The notes below the pieces were generated by a model that had not been told where the DNA came from, made no database searches, and saw only the letters and a program-made list of their open reading frames with translations. A stretch of DNA of 64,000 bases, taken from NCBI RefSeq assembly GCF_014851765.1, contig NZ_JACVAI010000002.1, positions 248,001 through 312,000 of the forward strand. Reading direction: 5' to 3'. Below are positions 52,143 through 61,500 of this stretch, piece after piece (the stretch's first letter is position 1; every line of letters starts with the position of its first letter). The position numbers and the translations under genes are program-made. This stretch comes from Pseudomonas sp. PDM04. GTDB lineage: Bacteria > Pseudomonadota > Gammaproteobacteria > Pseudomonadales > Pseudomonadaceae.

Positions 52143-53080
52143 ACGCCGCGAAGCAGCGCCTGGCCCTTCGCGATGCCGCGCAGTGGCACGCTCGTCTCGG
52201 CGCGGTACCGGGCTGCGAGGACACTCGGCGGCAGTGGCTCACCTGGCATCAGCAAGATCCGCTGCACCAGTGGGCCTGGCAGCGCCTGGAAATGTTTCAG
52301 GCCGAACTTCAGGGTGTCTCCGGCCCACTGGCCCGCCGCGCTCTGCTGGCGGGCGAATCGCGCCTCGACCGGCGGGCCGTGCTCAAGAGTCTGCTGCTCG
52401 GCGCAGGGGCGTGCGGGCTGGCCTGGTCCGGCTACCGGGAGATGCCGGTGTGGATGGCCGACCTGCGCACCCGTACCGGTGAGCGTCGCAACCTGAACCT
52501 CGACGATGGCACGCTGATTACCCTGAACACGGCAAGCGCCGTGGATATCCGCTACGACGCGACACAACGCCTGATCATCCTGCGTGCCGGGGAAATCTGG
52601 GTGCAAACCGGTACGGACCCGCGCCCCCTCAAGGTGCGCAGCGCCCAAGGCGAGATGCGTGCACTGGGAACCCGTTTCAGTGTTCGCCAATACGACGCCC
52701 ACACCGAACTCAACGTTTTCGAACATGCCGTCGCGGTACGCAACAACCCTGTCGACAATGAGCTGATCGTCCGGGCCGGGAACCGTCTCGACTTTAGCGA
52801 GGGCCCTCTGTCGACACCGCAATCGCTGAGCCCGGAACGGGACGCCTGGCGCAACGGCCGACTGGTGATCGACGACTGGCGCCTGGACCACGCACTGAGC
52901 GAATTGCAACGCTATCGGCCGGGCATCATCCAATGCGCGCCACAAGTCGCCGGGTTGCGACTGTCCGGCGCTTTCCCGCTGGACGACACCGACCGTGCAA
53001 TGGCAGCGATCAGCCAGGCGCTACCGGTACGGATCGAAACGCGCACACGCTTCTGGGTCAGGGTCGAACCGCGCGCCTGA
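52139..53080 (+). CDS. FecR-like anti-sigma factor
   Basis: The protein has 313 residues from the ATG at 52139. The N-terminal cytoplasmic part binds sigma (WQRLEMFQAELQG region), a helix near residues 83-101 (LKSLLLGAGACGLAWSGY) crosses the membrane, and the periplasmic FecR domain has TLITLNTASAVDIRY and RALGTRFSVRQY. It relays the receptor signal to the ECF sigma factor. The receptor gene follows after 97 bp. Confidence 0.92.
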   Translation: MNAAKQRLALRDAAQWHARLGAVPGCEDTRRQWLTWHQQDPLHQWAWQRLEMFQAELQGVSGPLARRALLAGESRLDRRAVLKSLLLGAGACGLAWSGYREMPVWMADLRTRTGERRNLNLDDGTLITLNTASAVDIRYDATQRLIILRAGEIWVQTGTDPRPLKVRSAQGEMRALGTRFSVRQYDAHTELNVFEHAVAVRNNPVDNELIVRAGNRLDFSEGPLSTPQSLSPERDAWRNGRLVIDDWRLDHALSELQRYRPGIIQCAPQVAGLRLSGAFPLDDTDRAMAAISQALPVRIETRTRFWVRVEPRA

Positions 53081-53089
53081 GTCTTTTCG

Positions 53090-53108
53090 AAAAATATTCT
53101 CATTAACG
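53090..53108. promoter_or_regulatory. Fur-box-like site upstream of the receptor gene
   Basis: The minus-strand reading GTTAATGAGAATATTT matches the Fur pattern around GATAATGAGAAT. It lies 70 bp before the receptor ATG, within the region where the ECF promoter must be. A sigma -35/-10 pair could not be fixed with confidence. Confidence 0.5.
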
Positions 53109-53177
53109 ATTGTCGATTTTCAGGTTTTCGTACGACTCCTTGTGCAAAACAGCCTCATTGCATTCGAAGGAGTCTTC

Positions 53178-55661
53178 ATGCATCGCCCCAACCGCACCCT
53201 GCCCCATCCGCGCAAACCACTGGCCATTGCCGTCCTGGGCACCACGCTGGCCTTGCAGGTCGGTCTTCTCCAGCCGTTGATGGGTTCGAACAGCCAAGCC
53301 ATGGCGCAATCCGTCACGCGAGATTACGCCATTCAGCCCGGCCCGTTGGGCGCGGTCATCGGCCGTTTTGCCAACGAGTCAGGCGTGGTCCTGTCCTTCG
53401 ACGCCGGCCTCACCAGCGGCAAGCACAGTCAGGGCCTGCAGGGCAGCTATACCCTGGAACAGGGCTTCGCCAACATACTGGCCGGCAGCGGATTGACAGT
53501 GACACAGGGTCCGTCGGGCGATTACCTGCTGGCACCACGCGGCAGCGATGATGTGCTTGAACTGGGCGCGACCAACGTGACCGGCGCCGCACTCGGCTCG
53601 ACCACCGAAGGCACCGGCTCGTACACCACCGGCAGCTCCGCAACTGCCACCAAAATGAACCTGTCACTGCGCGAAACGCCGCAGTCGGTCAGTGTCATGA
53701 CTCGCCAGCGGATGGACGACCAGAACCTCGCAAGCCTGCCCGAAGTACTGGAACAGACGCCCGGCATCACCGTGCAGAACCTGGGCAGCGAGCGCTTCAA
53801 CATCTACTCGCGCGGCTACACGGTCGACAACTTCCAGTTCGACGGCATTCCGACCACGCTGGACATCGTCAGCCAGGTCTCGGCCCAGAGCCTGGCCGAC
53901 ATGGCGATCTACGACCGCGTCGAAGTCTTGCGCGGCGCGACGGGGTTGATGACCGGCGCAGGCGACCCGTCCGCCACCATCAACATGGTACGCAAACGCC
54001 CCACCGAGCAATTTCGAGGACATATCAGCGGGGGGCTGGGCTCATGGAACAAGTACCGTGGCGAAGTTGACCTGTCCGGCCCATTGACGCCCACCGGCAA
54101 CGTGCGCGGGCGTACGGTGGTTGCTTACCAGCAAAACGACAGTTTCATGGATCACTACCATCAGGAACGCGATGTCTACTACGGCATCCTCGAAACCGAC
54201 CTGAGCGACAGCACCCTGCTGACCTTCGGCGCTGATTATCAAAAGAACAAGCCGCAGGGTTCCTCTTCGGTGGCCTTTCCCCTGTTCTACAGCAATGGCG
54301 AACAGACCGACTTCTCTCGCTCCACCAACAGCGCCGCACGCTGGAGTTCCAACGAACAGAACACCCTCAACAGCTTCTTCAGCCTGGAACAGAAACTCGC
54401 CCGCGACTGGACGCTCAAAGCATCGCTGAACCAGATGTACATTGACCGCAGCGACTATGAACTGGCCACCGCCAGCTGGGGCTTCCCCAACAAGACCACC
54501 GGCGCAGGCGTTCGTCTGTATGGCGGCGCCGGCAGCACCTGGCAGAAGCAGACCGGCGTCGACCTGCAGGCGCAGGGCCCGTTCGAACTGTTCGGCCGAC
54601 GCCATGAGGCCATCGTTGGCTACAACTACGCCAAATACGAGAACCGCCACAGCCCGCTGCGCGGCACCGCTGTCGAAGGTCGCGTCGTCAACTTCTACAC
54701 CTGGGACAACAACACCGCCAGGGCCAACACCTCGCTCGGCAAGCTGTACGACGGCGACACCACGATCTACCAGCGCGGCATCTACTTTGCGACCCGGCTG
54801 CGTCCGAGCGACGACCTTTCGGTGATCCTCGGCGCACGGGTCAGCGACTACGATTACACCTACGATCTGAGCTACGCACTGACACCGGCCCTGAACCGCG
54901 TCACCACCTACAAGGAAACCGGCGTCGTCACACCTTATGCAGGGGTGGTCTACGACCTCAACGACATCCACTCGGTGTATGCCAGCTACACCAACATCTT
55001 CAAACCGCAGAGCGTGCGCGACCGCGACGGCGCCACCCTCAAGCCCCGTGAAGGTGACAACTACGAAGTCGGTTTCAAGAGCGAGTACTTCGGTGGTCGC
55101 TTGAACACCAGTATTGCCGCCTTCGTCATCAAGCAGGACAACCTCGCCGAAGTCGACCCGGGTCAAGTCATTCCCGGCACCACCACGGCGGCCTATCGAG
55201 CGGTGAGCGGCGCCACGACCAAGGGTTTCGAGATGGAGCTCAACGGAGACCTGATGCCCGACTGGAACCTCAGCGCCAGCTATAACCACAGCATAACCAA
55301 GGACGCCGACGGCAAGCGCATCAACACCGTGAGCCCGGCCAACGCGGTCAAGCTGTGGAACACCTATCGCCTGCCAGGCGAACTCGATCGACTGACCGTG
55401 GGCGGTGGCATGAATTGGCAGAGTGGCATTCATTTCAGCGCCACACCGGCGGGATTGCCCGGTGCGGTCAAGGCCAGGCAGGACGATTACGCCGTCTTCG
55501 ACCTGATGGCACGCTACCAGGTCACCGACCAGCTATCGGCCACACTCAACGTCAACAACGTATTCGACAAGAAGTACCTTAGCGCCCTCGATACCACGTT
55601 CTACAGTGGTTATTACGGCGATCCGCGTAACGTGATGCTCAGCACGCGTTACGATTTCTGA
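53178..55661 (+). CDS. TonB-dependent siderophore receptor with signalling domain
   Basis: The protein has 827 residues from the ATG at 53178 (AAGGAG upstream). A long signal peptide ends near QAMAQS. An STN domain (about 48-120, with FANESGVVLSFD) interacts with FecR. The plug has LRETPQSVSVMTRQRM and DRVEVLRGATGLMTGAGDPSATINMVRKRP (key word VEVLRGATGLMTGAG), which is the ferric-siderophore type, and a beta-barrel ends in the terminal Phe of STRYDF. It imports a ferric siderophore, possibly one made by other organisms, and signals through FecR to the sigma factor. Confidence 0.94.
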   Translation: MHRPNRTLPHPRKPLAIAVLGTTLALQVGLLQPLMGSNSQAMAQSVTRDYAIQPGPLGAVIGRFANESGVVLSFDAGLTSGKHSQGLQGSYTLEQGFANILAGSGLTVTQGPSGDYLLAPRGSDDVLELGATNVTGAALGSTTEGTGSYTTGSSATATKMNLSLRETPQSVSVMTRQRMDDQNLASLPEVLEQTPGITVQNLGSERFNIYSRGYTVDNFQFDGIPTTLDIVSQVSAQSLADMAIYDRVEVLRGATGLMTGAGDPSATINMVRKRPTEQFRGHISGGLGSWNKYRGEVDLSGPLTPTGNVRGRTVVAYQQNDSFMDHYHQERDVYYGILETDLSDSTLLTFGADYQKNKPQGSSSVAFPLFYSNGEQTDFSRSTNSAARWSSNEQNTLNSFFSLEQKLARDWTLKASLNQMYIDRSDYELATASWGFPNKTTGAGVRLYGGAGSTWQKQTGVDLQAQGPFELFGRRHEAIVGYNYAKYENRHSPLRGTAVEGRVVNFYTWDNNTARANTSLGKLYDGDTTIYQRGIYFATRLRPSDDLSVILGARVSDYDYTYDLSYALTPALNRVTTYKETGVVTPYAGVVYDLNDIHSVYASYTNIFKPQSVRDRDGATLKPREGDNYEVGFKSEYFGGRLNTSIAAFVIKQDNLAEVDPGQVIPGTTTAAYRAVSGATTKGFEMELNGDLMPDWNLSASYNHSITKDADGKRINTVSPANAVKLWNTYRLPGELDRLTVGGGMNWQSGIHFSATPAGLPGAVKARQDDYAVFDLMARYQVTDQLSATLNVNNVFDKKYLSALDTTFYSGYYGDPRNVMLSTRYDF

Positions 55662-55667
55662 TCGGTA

Positions 55668-55690
55668 CCGCCTCGGCATAGCCGGGGCGG
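55668..55690. terminator. Hairpin between convergent receptor and MFS genes
   Basis: CCGCCTCGGC (55668-55677), loop ATA, GCCGGGGCGG (55681-55690) pair over ten positions with one G-U wobble. There is no long T tract, so it may be a weak terminator or a stabilising 3' hairpin for the receptor mRNA. Confidence 0.55.
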
Positions 55691-55692
55691 AT

Positions 55693-57168
55693 TCAAGTAC
55701 CCGTGCCTGCTCGGGCCCCGTCGCTGACGCGGCGAGCGGGTGCACTGGCGGCGGGCTGCCAGGCAAGCGTCAAGCTCAATCCCGCGCCGGTGGCCAGGCA
55801 GACGGCAATGCACACGCTGGCGACGGTGAACGCCTGGGTGATGGCGGCCGGATCAGTGCGTGAGCCGAGCACTGTGTAGAACACCCCGCCAATCACGGCG
55901 ACGCTGAGTGAGGTGCTGACCTGCAGGGTCGAACTGGCGATGCCGGCGATCATGCCCGAGTAGGCGGGGGCGACGCGGCCGGTGACCATACGCATCAAGG
56001 TCGGCAGCGCCAGCCCTTGTCCCAGTCCAATCACGAACAGAAGGACGCCCAGCAGCACGGAGTCAGGCTGCACACCAGTCGGCGTCGCGCTGATGAGCCA
56101 GACCAGACCGAGAACGGCGATGGACTCCAGGGCCATGCCGAGCGGATTGACGTAGTCACCGATCATGCGTCGACCCCAGGGTGTCGACAGCGGCCCCAGC
56201 AGGAACCCTGCACCAAACGGCAGGAACACCAGGCCAGCACTCAGCGGGGAGGCGTTCAGCGCCTGCTGCTGGTAGACCGAGAACAACAGGAAGAAAACCC
56301 CGATCGAGTACAACGTCAGCGCGGTCAGCAGCGAGCGGCCAAGGCCCGGCGCCTGCAATGCCGCCGGATCGAGCAGCGGCTTGCCGCCCATGCGCCCAAG
56401 GCGAGTTTCATAACGCCAGAACAGCCACACCAGCAACGGCATAGCACCGAGCGACAGCCACGACCACCACGGCCAGCCGGCTTCCCGCCCTACGATCAGC
56501 GGCACGATAAGCGCCGCGAGGCTGACCATCGACAGGGCCATCCCGCCCAGGTCCAGTTTGCTGGCGTGTAACGCGCGCGTCTCTTTCAGCAAGGGAAGGC
56601 CGAACAGCACGACCAGAACCGCCACTGGCAAGTTGAGGAGAAAGATCGCCCGCCAGCCCAGGCCCATGACATCGAGCGAAATCAGGACGCCGCCCAAGGC
56701 CTGCCCGATCACCGCGGCCAGACCGAAGACAGCGCCATACAGGCTGAGCGCGAGCGGCTTTTCCGACTCGGGGAAGATCGCCTGCACCGAAGCGAGTGCC
56801 TGCGGCGCCATGACTGCCGCCGTCAGACCCTGCAAGGCGCGCCCGGCGACCAGCACCCAGGGCGATCCTGCAAAGCCGCAAACCAACGAGGCGCAGGCAA
56901 AGCCCATCAACCCGAGAAAAAAGACCCGGCCCCTGCCGTATATATCCCCGAGGCGCCCGCCGGTGATCAACGTCACGGCATACAACGCGGCATACGAAGA
57001 AATGACCAGTTGCTCGACAGAGGCCGAAGCGCCCAACTCTTCGCGGATCGAAGGCAGCGCAACGTTGACGATGAAGAAATCGAGCGGTGGCAGGAACGCA
57101 CCCACCAGTAGAACCACAAACATCGCCCAGCGCCGTGGGTCGGCGTGGGTTGCATCGTTGCCGTACAT
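55693..57168 (-). CDS. DHA2-type MFS efflux transporter
   Basis: The protein has 491 residues and about 14 helices, as in the EmrB/QacA group. Motif A reads GGRLGDIYGRGRVF, motif C-like residues are in GQALGGVLI, and the helix 4 segment is RALQGLTAAVMAPQALA. Helix 1 contains PPLDFFIVNVALPSI, with the Asp typical of the group. It exports drugs or toxic metabolites by proton antiport. It is divergent from a LysR gene that may regulate it, and convergent with the receptor gene. Confidence 0.92.
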   Translation of the reverse strand: MYGNDATHADPRRWAMFVVLLVGAFLPPLDFFIVNVALPSIREELGASASVEQLVISSYAALYAVTLITGGRLGDIYGRGRVFFLGLMGFACASLVCGFAGSPWVLVAGRALQGLTAAVMAPQALASVQAIFPESEKPLALSLYGAVFGLAAVIGQALGGVLISLDVMGLGWRAIFLLNLPVAVLVVLFGLPLLKETRALHASKLDLGGMALSMVSLAALIVPLIVGREAGWPWWSWLSLGAMPLLVWLFWRYETRLGRMGGKPLLDPAALQAPGLGRSLLTALTLYSIGVFFLLFSVYQQQALNASPLSAGLVFLPFGAGFLLGPLSTPWGRRMIGDYVNPLGMALESIAVLGLVWLISATPTGVQPDSVLLGVLLFVIGLGQGLALPTLMRMVTGRVAPAYSGMIAGIASSTLQVSTSLSVAVIGGVFYTVLGSRTDPAAITQAFTVASVCIAVCLATGAGLSLTLAWQPAASAPARRVSDGARAGTGT

Positions 57169-57433
57169 GAACAGCCTCCATACGCAGTCAATAGAGAATG
57201 GGCACAGGCGTCATGCGCCCGGCGGCTACGCCCCGCAAACCCGGGCAAACTGATGGTTCGAGCGCCCGCGAAGGCTTGCGAACCGGCAGTTGGCAACCAG
57301 CCCACCCGCGGCGTCAGGGAGTCCGGCTCGAAGCGCCGCGAGGTGAATCAAGAGGTTCATTGTGCGAGTCGAAGGCTTGCGGCGGGACTGTCATTGCTGC
57401 ATCTTCGCCGTTCACTTTTGTACGAGGTAAGCC

Positions 57434-58288
57434 ATGGAATGGAATGACTTGCGGGTCTTTCTGGCCATCGCCAGGGGTGGGTCGCTGGGCGCAGCGGCGA
57501 AGCTGTTGGGCGTCAGCCATCCCACCGTGGGCCGGCGTCTGCATGTGCTCGAACAGACCAGTGGCCAGGTGTTCTTTCGCCGCACGGCAACGGGATTGGT
57601 GCTGACCGACAGCGGGGAGCGCATTTTCGGGCTGGCTGAGGAAATGGAACGCAGTGCGCTGACGATCGAGCGACGCATCGCGGGGGAAAATGACCAACCT
57701 GAGGGCCTGTTGCGGATTTCCTCGGCGGACTGGTTTGCCAGCTACGTGCTGGGCCCGGTTTTCGCTGAGCTTTTGCGGCGTCATCCACTGATTGTGCCCG
57801 AAGTGATCGCCGGGCATCGGCTGTTCGACCTGACACGCCGGGAAGCGGATATCGCCTTCCGGATTGTCCCTTTCACCGAACCCGACATCGTCCAGCGACG
57901 CCTCACCACCCTGAGTTACGGGTTGTACGCGGGCGCAGAGGTGCCATTGCGTCCGGGAGCCGAGGGTGAAGGCGTCGGCCTGATCACCATGAACACCGCC
58001 CAGGCGCATTACCCCGACGTGCTCTGGCTACAGGAGCTGTTTCCCGGGGCCAGAACCGTGTTCACCAGCAGCAGTCGCACCGTCCAGGCACGAATGTGTG
58101 CGCTGGGGCTGGGCGTTGCCGTACTGCCGCGCGTCCTGGGCGACCAGTTGCCCGCGCTCAGGTTGCTGGACACCGGCCAGGCGCCCCCCGGACGTGATAT
58201 CTGGATGGGCTTTCACCACGATATGCGGCAGATGGATCGACTTCGCGCACTCGCCGACCTGGCGGGAGAGATGATCGGGACGGCCTGA
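57434..58288 (+). CDS. LysR-family transcriptional regulator
   Basis: The protein has 284 residues. The helix-turn-helix reads FLAIARGGSLGAAAKLLGVSHPTVGRRLHVLE (key words GGSLGAAAKLLGVS and TVGRRLHVLE), followed by FFRRTATGLVLTDSG. The 265 bp to the divergent MFS start should hold the control sites, though I could not fix a T-N11-A box. It likely controls the MFS gene. Confidence 0.9.
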   Translation: MEWNDLRVFLAIARGGSLGAAAKLLGVSHPTVGRRLHVLEQTSGQVFFRRTATGLVLTDSGERIFGLAEEMERSALTIERRIAGENDQPEGLLRISSADWFASYVLGPVFAELLRRHPLIVPEVIAGHRLFDLTRREADIAFRIVPFTEPDIVQRRLTTLSYGLYAGAEVPLRPGAEGEGVGLITMNTAQAHYPDVLWLQELFPGARTVFTSSSRTVQARMCALGLGVAVLPRVLGDQLPALRLLDTGQAPPGRDIWMGFHHDMRQMDRLRALADLAGEMIGTA

Positions 58289-58542
58289 TCGGCTCAGGCC
58301 CCTTTTGCAGCACGCCTGCATGCTCAGACACCACCCCCCGATCAGCAAGCCCGACGCGGCGACTGACTCGCCAAGGCTGTGCTCGCTGTATGTTCGCCAG
58401 CGAACAGACGAACGCCCCTCATAGTCCTCACACTCAAGGCTGAAAAGCTACGTCCAGAAGGCGCTGCTCGGCGCTGGCGCGATGCGTTGGCGCACCTCTC
58501 AAAGCGCGCAATTGCAGTCGTGCGTTTCAGGCTCAGGACTTT

Positions 58543-61500
58543 ATGAACAGTATATGGACACGCATGCTGAGGGTGTTTTCCCGCTCGTCCGGCGTTTGGC
58601 GAACCGGTCAGTTCTCCAAACCCCGCTTCGAATATGAGCCGATATTGCGCTCGGAGCTGTTCAGCGCCGATCAGATGGCCACTCACGGCATCGCTCTTGC
58701 CGGACAACATCGCCTGACGGCGTTGTCCGCCCGGGACCCGATGCTGCGCAGGCTCGATGACAACGAGCGACTGCTCAAGCGCAGTTGTGCGGCGCTGGCC
58801 GATGCGCAAATGTCCAGCCGTCGAGTGACGCCGGCAGCGGAGTGGTTGCTGGACAACTACTTTCTGGTCGAGGAAAACATTCGCACCGCCCGCTCACACC
58901 TGCCCAAAGGCTACAGCCGCGAATTGCCACGCCTGGTCAACGGCCCTTCCGCCGGTCTGCCCCGCGTCTACGACATCGCACTGGAAACCATCTCCCATGG
59001 CGACGGCCGGGTCGACGAACAAAGCCTGAGCCGCTTCATCTTTTCCTATCAGACCGTGATGCCCCTGGCGCTGGGGGAACTGTGGGCGATACCGATCATG
59101 TTGCGTCTGGCGTTGATCGAGAACCTGCGGCGAGTGGCCTCGCGGGTCATGGCCAACGCCGATGACCGCAATCTGGCCGATGACTGGGCCGAGCGCCTGA
59201 TCGAGACCTCGGAGCGCGACATCAAGAATGTGGTGTTGACCGTTGCCGACATGGCCCGCTCCGCACCGCCGATCACTGCCGCCTTTGTCGCCGAATTCAC
59301 CCGTCGCCTGCAGGGTCAGAGCGCGGCCCTGGCCCTGCCGTTGAACTGGATCGAGCAGATGCTCAGTGAAAGCGGCTCGAGCATCGAGCGCCAGGTGCAG
59401 CTCGATGCGCAACAACAGGCAGCGGACCAGGTGTCCATCAGCAACAGCATCGGCAGCCTGCGGCTCCTGTCCGCGACCGACTGGCGCGAGTTCGTCGAGT
59501 CGATGAGTCATGTCGACCGGATCCTCAGGGAAGACCCGGCGGGCGTTTATCAGGCGATGGATTTCAGTACGCGCGACAGCTATCGGCATGTGGTCGAGCG
59601 CCTCGCCCGACGAAGTCCCCGACTCTCGGAAATCCAGATCGCCCAAGCCACGATCGATCTCGCCATCGCCGCAACGGCCACCGTGTCCTGCCCGGTGCTG
59701 GCCCGTCACGTCGGGTATTACCTGATCAGCGCAGGCCTGCCGGCGCTGGAGCGCCGACTCGAGGCCCGGGTGCCGTTCCATGAGCGCTGGAATCGCCTGC
59801 TGCAGCGCTCGCCGCTGGTTTTCTACCTGTCACCGGTGGCCTTGCTGACGTTCGTTCTCGCCTGGCCCCTGCTGGCCTCTGCGCAGCGCGATGGCATGTC
59901 GGCAGCAGCCCTGCTGATGCTGGCGATTCCCTGCCTGATCATGACCAGTCGACTGGCGATCGGTCTGATCAACTGGTTGGTGACGTTCAGCCTGGTGCCG
60001 GCCGTGTTGCCGAAAATGGATTACGCCAACGGCATTCCCGATGACGCGACGAGCCTGGTGGTGATCCCGACGCTGATCGCCAGCCCGGCCGATGTGGACG
60101 AACTGGTGGAGGGTCTGGAAGTACGCTTCCTCGCCAACCGCGACCGCAACCTGTATTTCGCCTTGCTCAGCGACTTCCTGGACGCCGCGCAGGCGAACGA
60201 GCCCGAGGACGCCGGGCTGCTCGACCAGGCCAGCCGTGCTATCAGCCAGCTCAACCAGAAGTATGCCGACGGGTTGGACGACCGCTTCTTTCTGCTGCAC
60301 CGGCCACGGCGCTGGAACGCCAGTGAGCGGGTGTGGATGGGCCACGAGCGCAAACGCGGCAAGCTGATCGAGCTCAACGAGCTGTTACGCGGCCGGGGGC
60401 AGGACCGTTTCGATGCCATTGTCGGAGACATCACCCCATTGCGCGCCGTGCGCTATGTCATCACCCTGGACACCGACACCCTGCTGCCCCGCGATGTCGC
60501 CCGCCAGTGCGTGGCGGCGATGATGCACCCTCTGAATCGCCCGTTGTTCGATGCCACCGGCGAGCAGATCGTCTCCGGCTACGCGGTGTTGCAACCGCGC
60601 GTGGGCATCAGCCTGACCAGCGCCACGCGCTCGATCTACGCCCGACTGTTCGGCAGCGATGCCGGGGTCGATCCCTACACGCGGGCGGTGTCGGACGTTT
60701 ACCAGGACCTGTTCCAGCAAGGCTCGTTCATCGGCAAGGGCATCTACGACGTGGATGCGTTCACCTGCGCGCTGGACGGTTGCCTGCCGGATAACCAGAT
60801 CCTCAGCCACGACCTGATCGAAGGCTGCTATGCCCGATCCGGGTTGCTCAGCGACGTGCAACTGTACGAGCAATACCCGTCGCGCTTCGGTGCCGATGTC
60901 AAACGACGGCATCGCTGGATTCGCGGCGACTGGCAGTTGCTGCCGTGGACATTACCCTGGGTGCGCAACGCCGAGGGCCACTGGATCCATAACCGGCTGA
61001 GCGTCATGGCGCGCTGGAAGATCCTCGACAACCTGCGCCGCAGCCTGGAGCCGCTGGCGCTGTTGCTGATGCTGTCATGGGGGTGGTTTGCCAGCACGGC
61101 GCCGCTCCACTGGACGCTCACCGTCATCGGCCTGCTGTTCATCCAACCTTTGCTGCGGGTGGTGACCGACCTGATACAGCCTCCCGACGATGTGCCCTAT
61201 GGGCAATACGTGCGAGCGCAACTGGGCGATCTGGGCCAGGACCTGGCCAGGGCTTGCCTGGCACTGGCCTGGCTGCCGTTCGAAATGTTCTACAGCGCCG
61301 ATGCGCTCTTGCGTTCGCTCTGGCGAATCGGCTTCAGCCGGCGCCGGCTGTTGCAATGGCAGCCTTCGCGCGAGGTCGAGCGCAGCACGGAAAACCGGCT
61401 GTCCGGGCTCTACCGGCAGATGTGGGTTCAGCCGTTCTCGGCGCTGGTGTCCCTGGCCCTGCTGGCGCACGACCCACAGACCCTGGCCATCGCCAGCCCC

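Noticed and set aside
53098..53177. ECF-type -35/-10 promoter for the receptor gene
   Set aside because: Several weak GAAAA and TGTC combinations exist but none has a convincing spacing, so no promoter was assigned.
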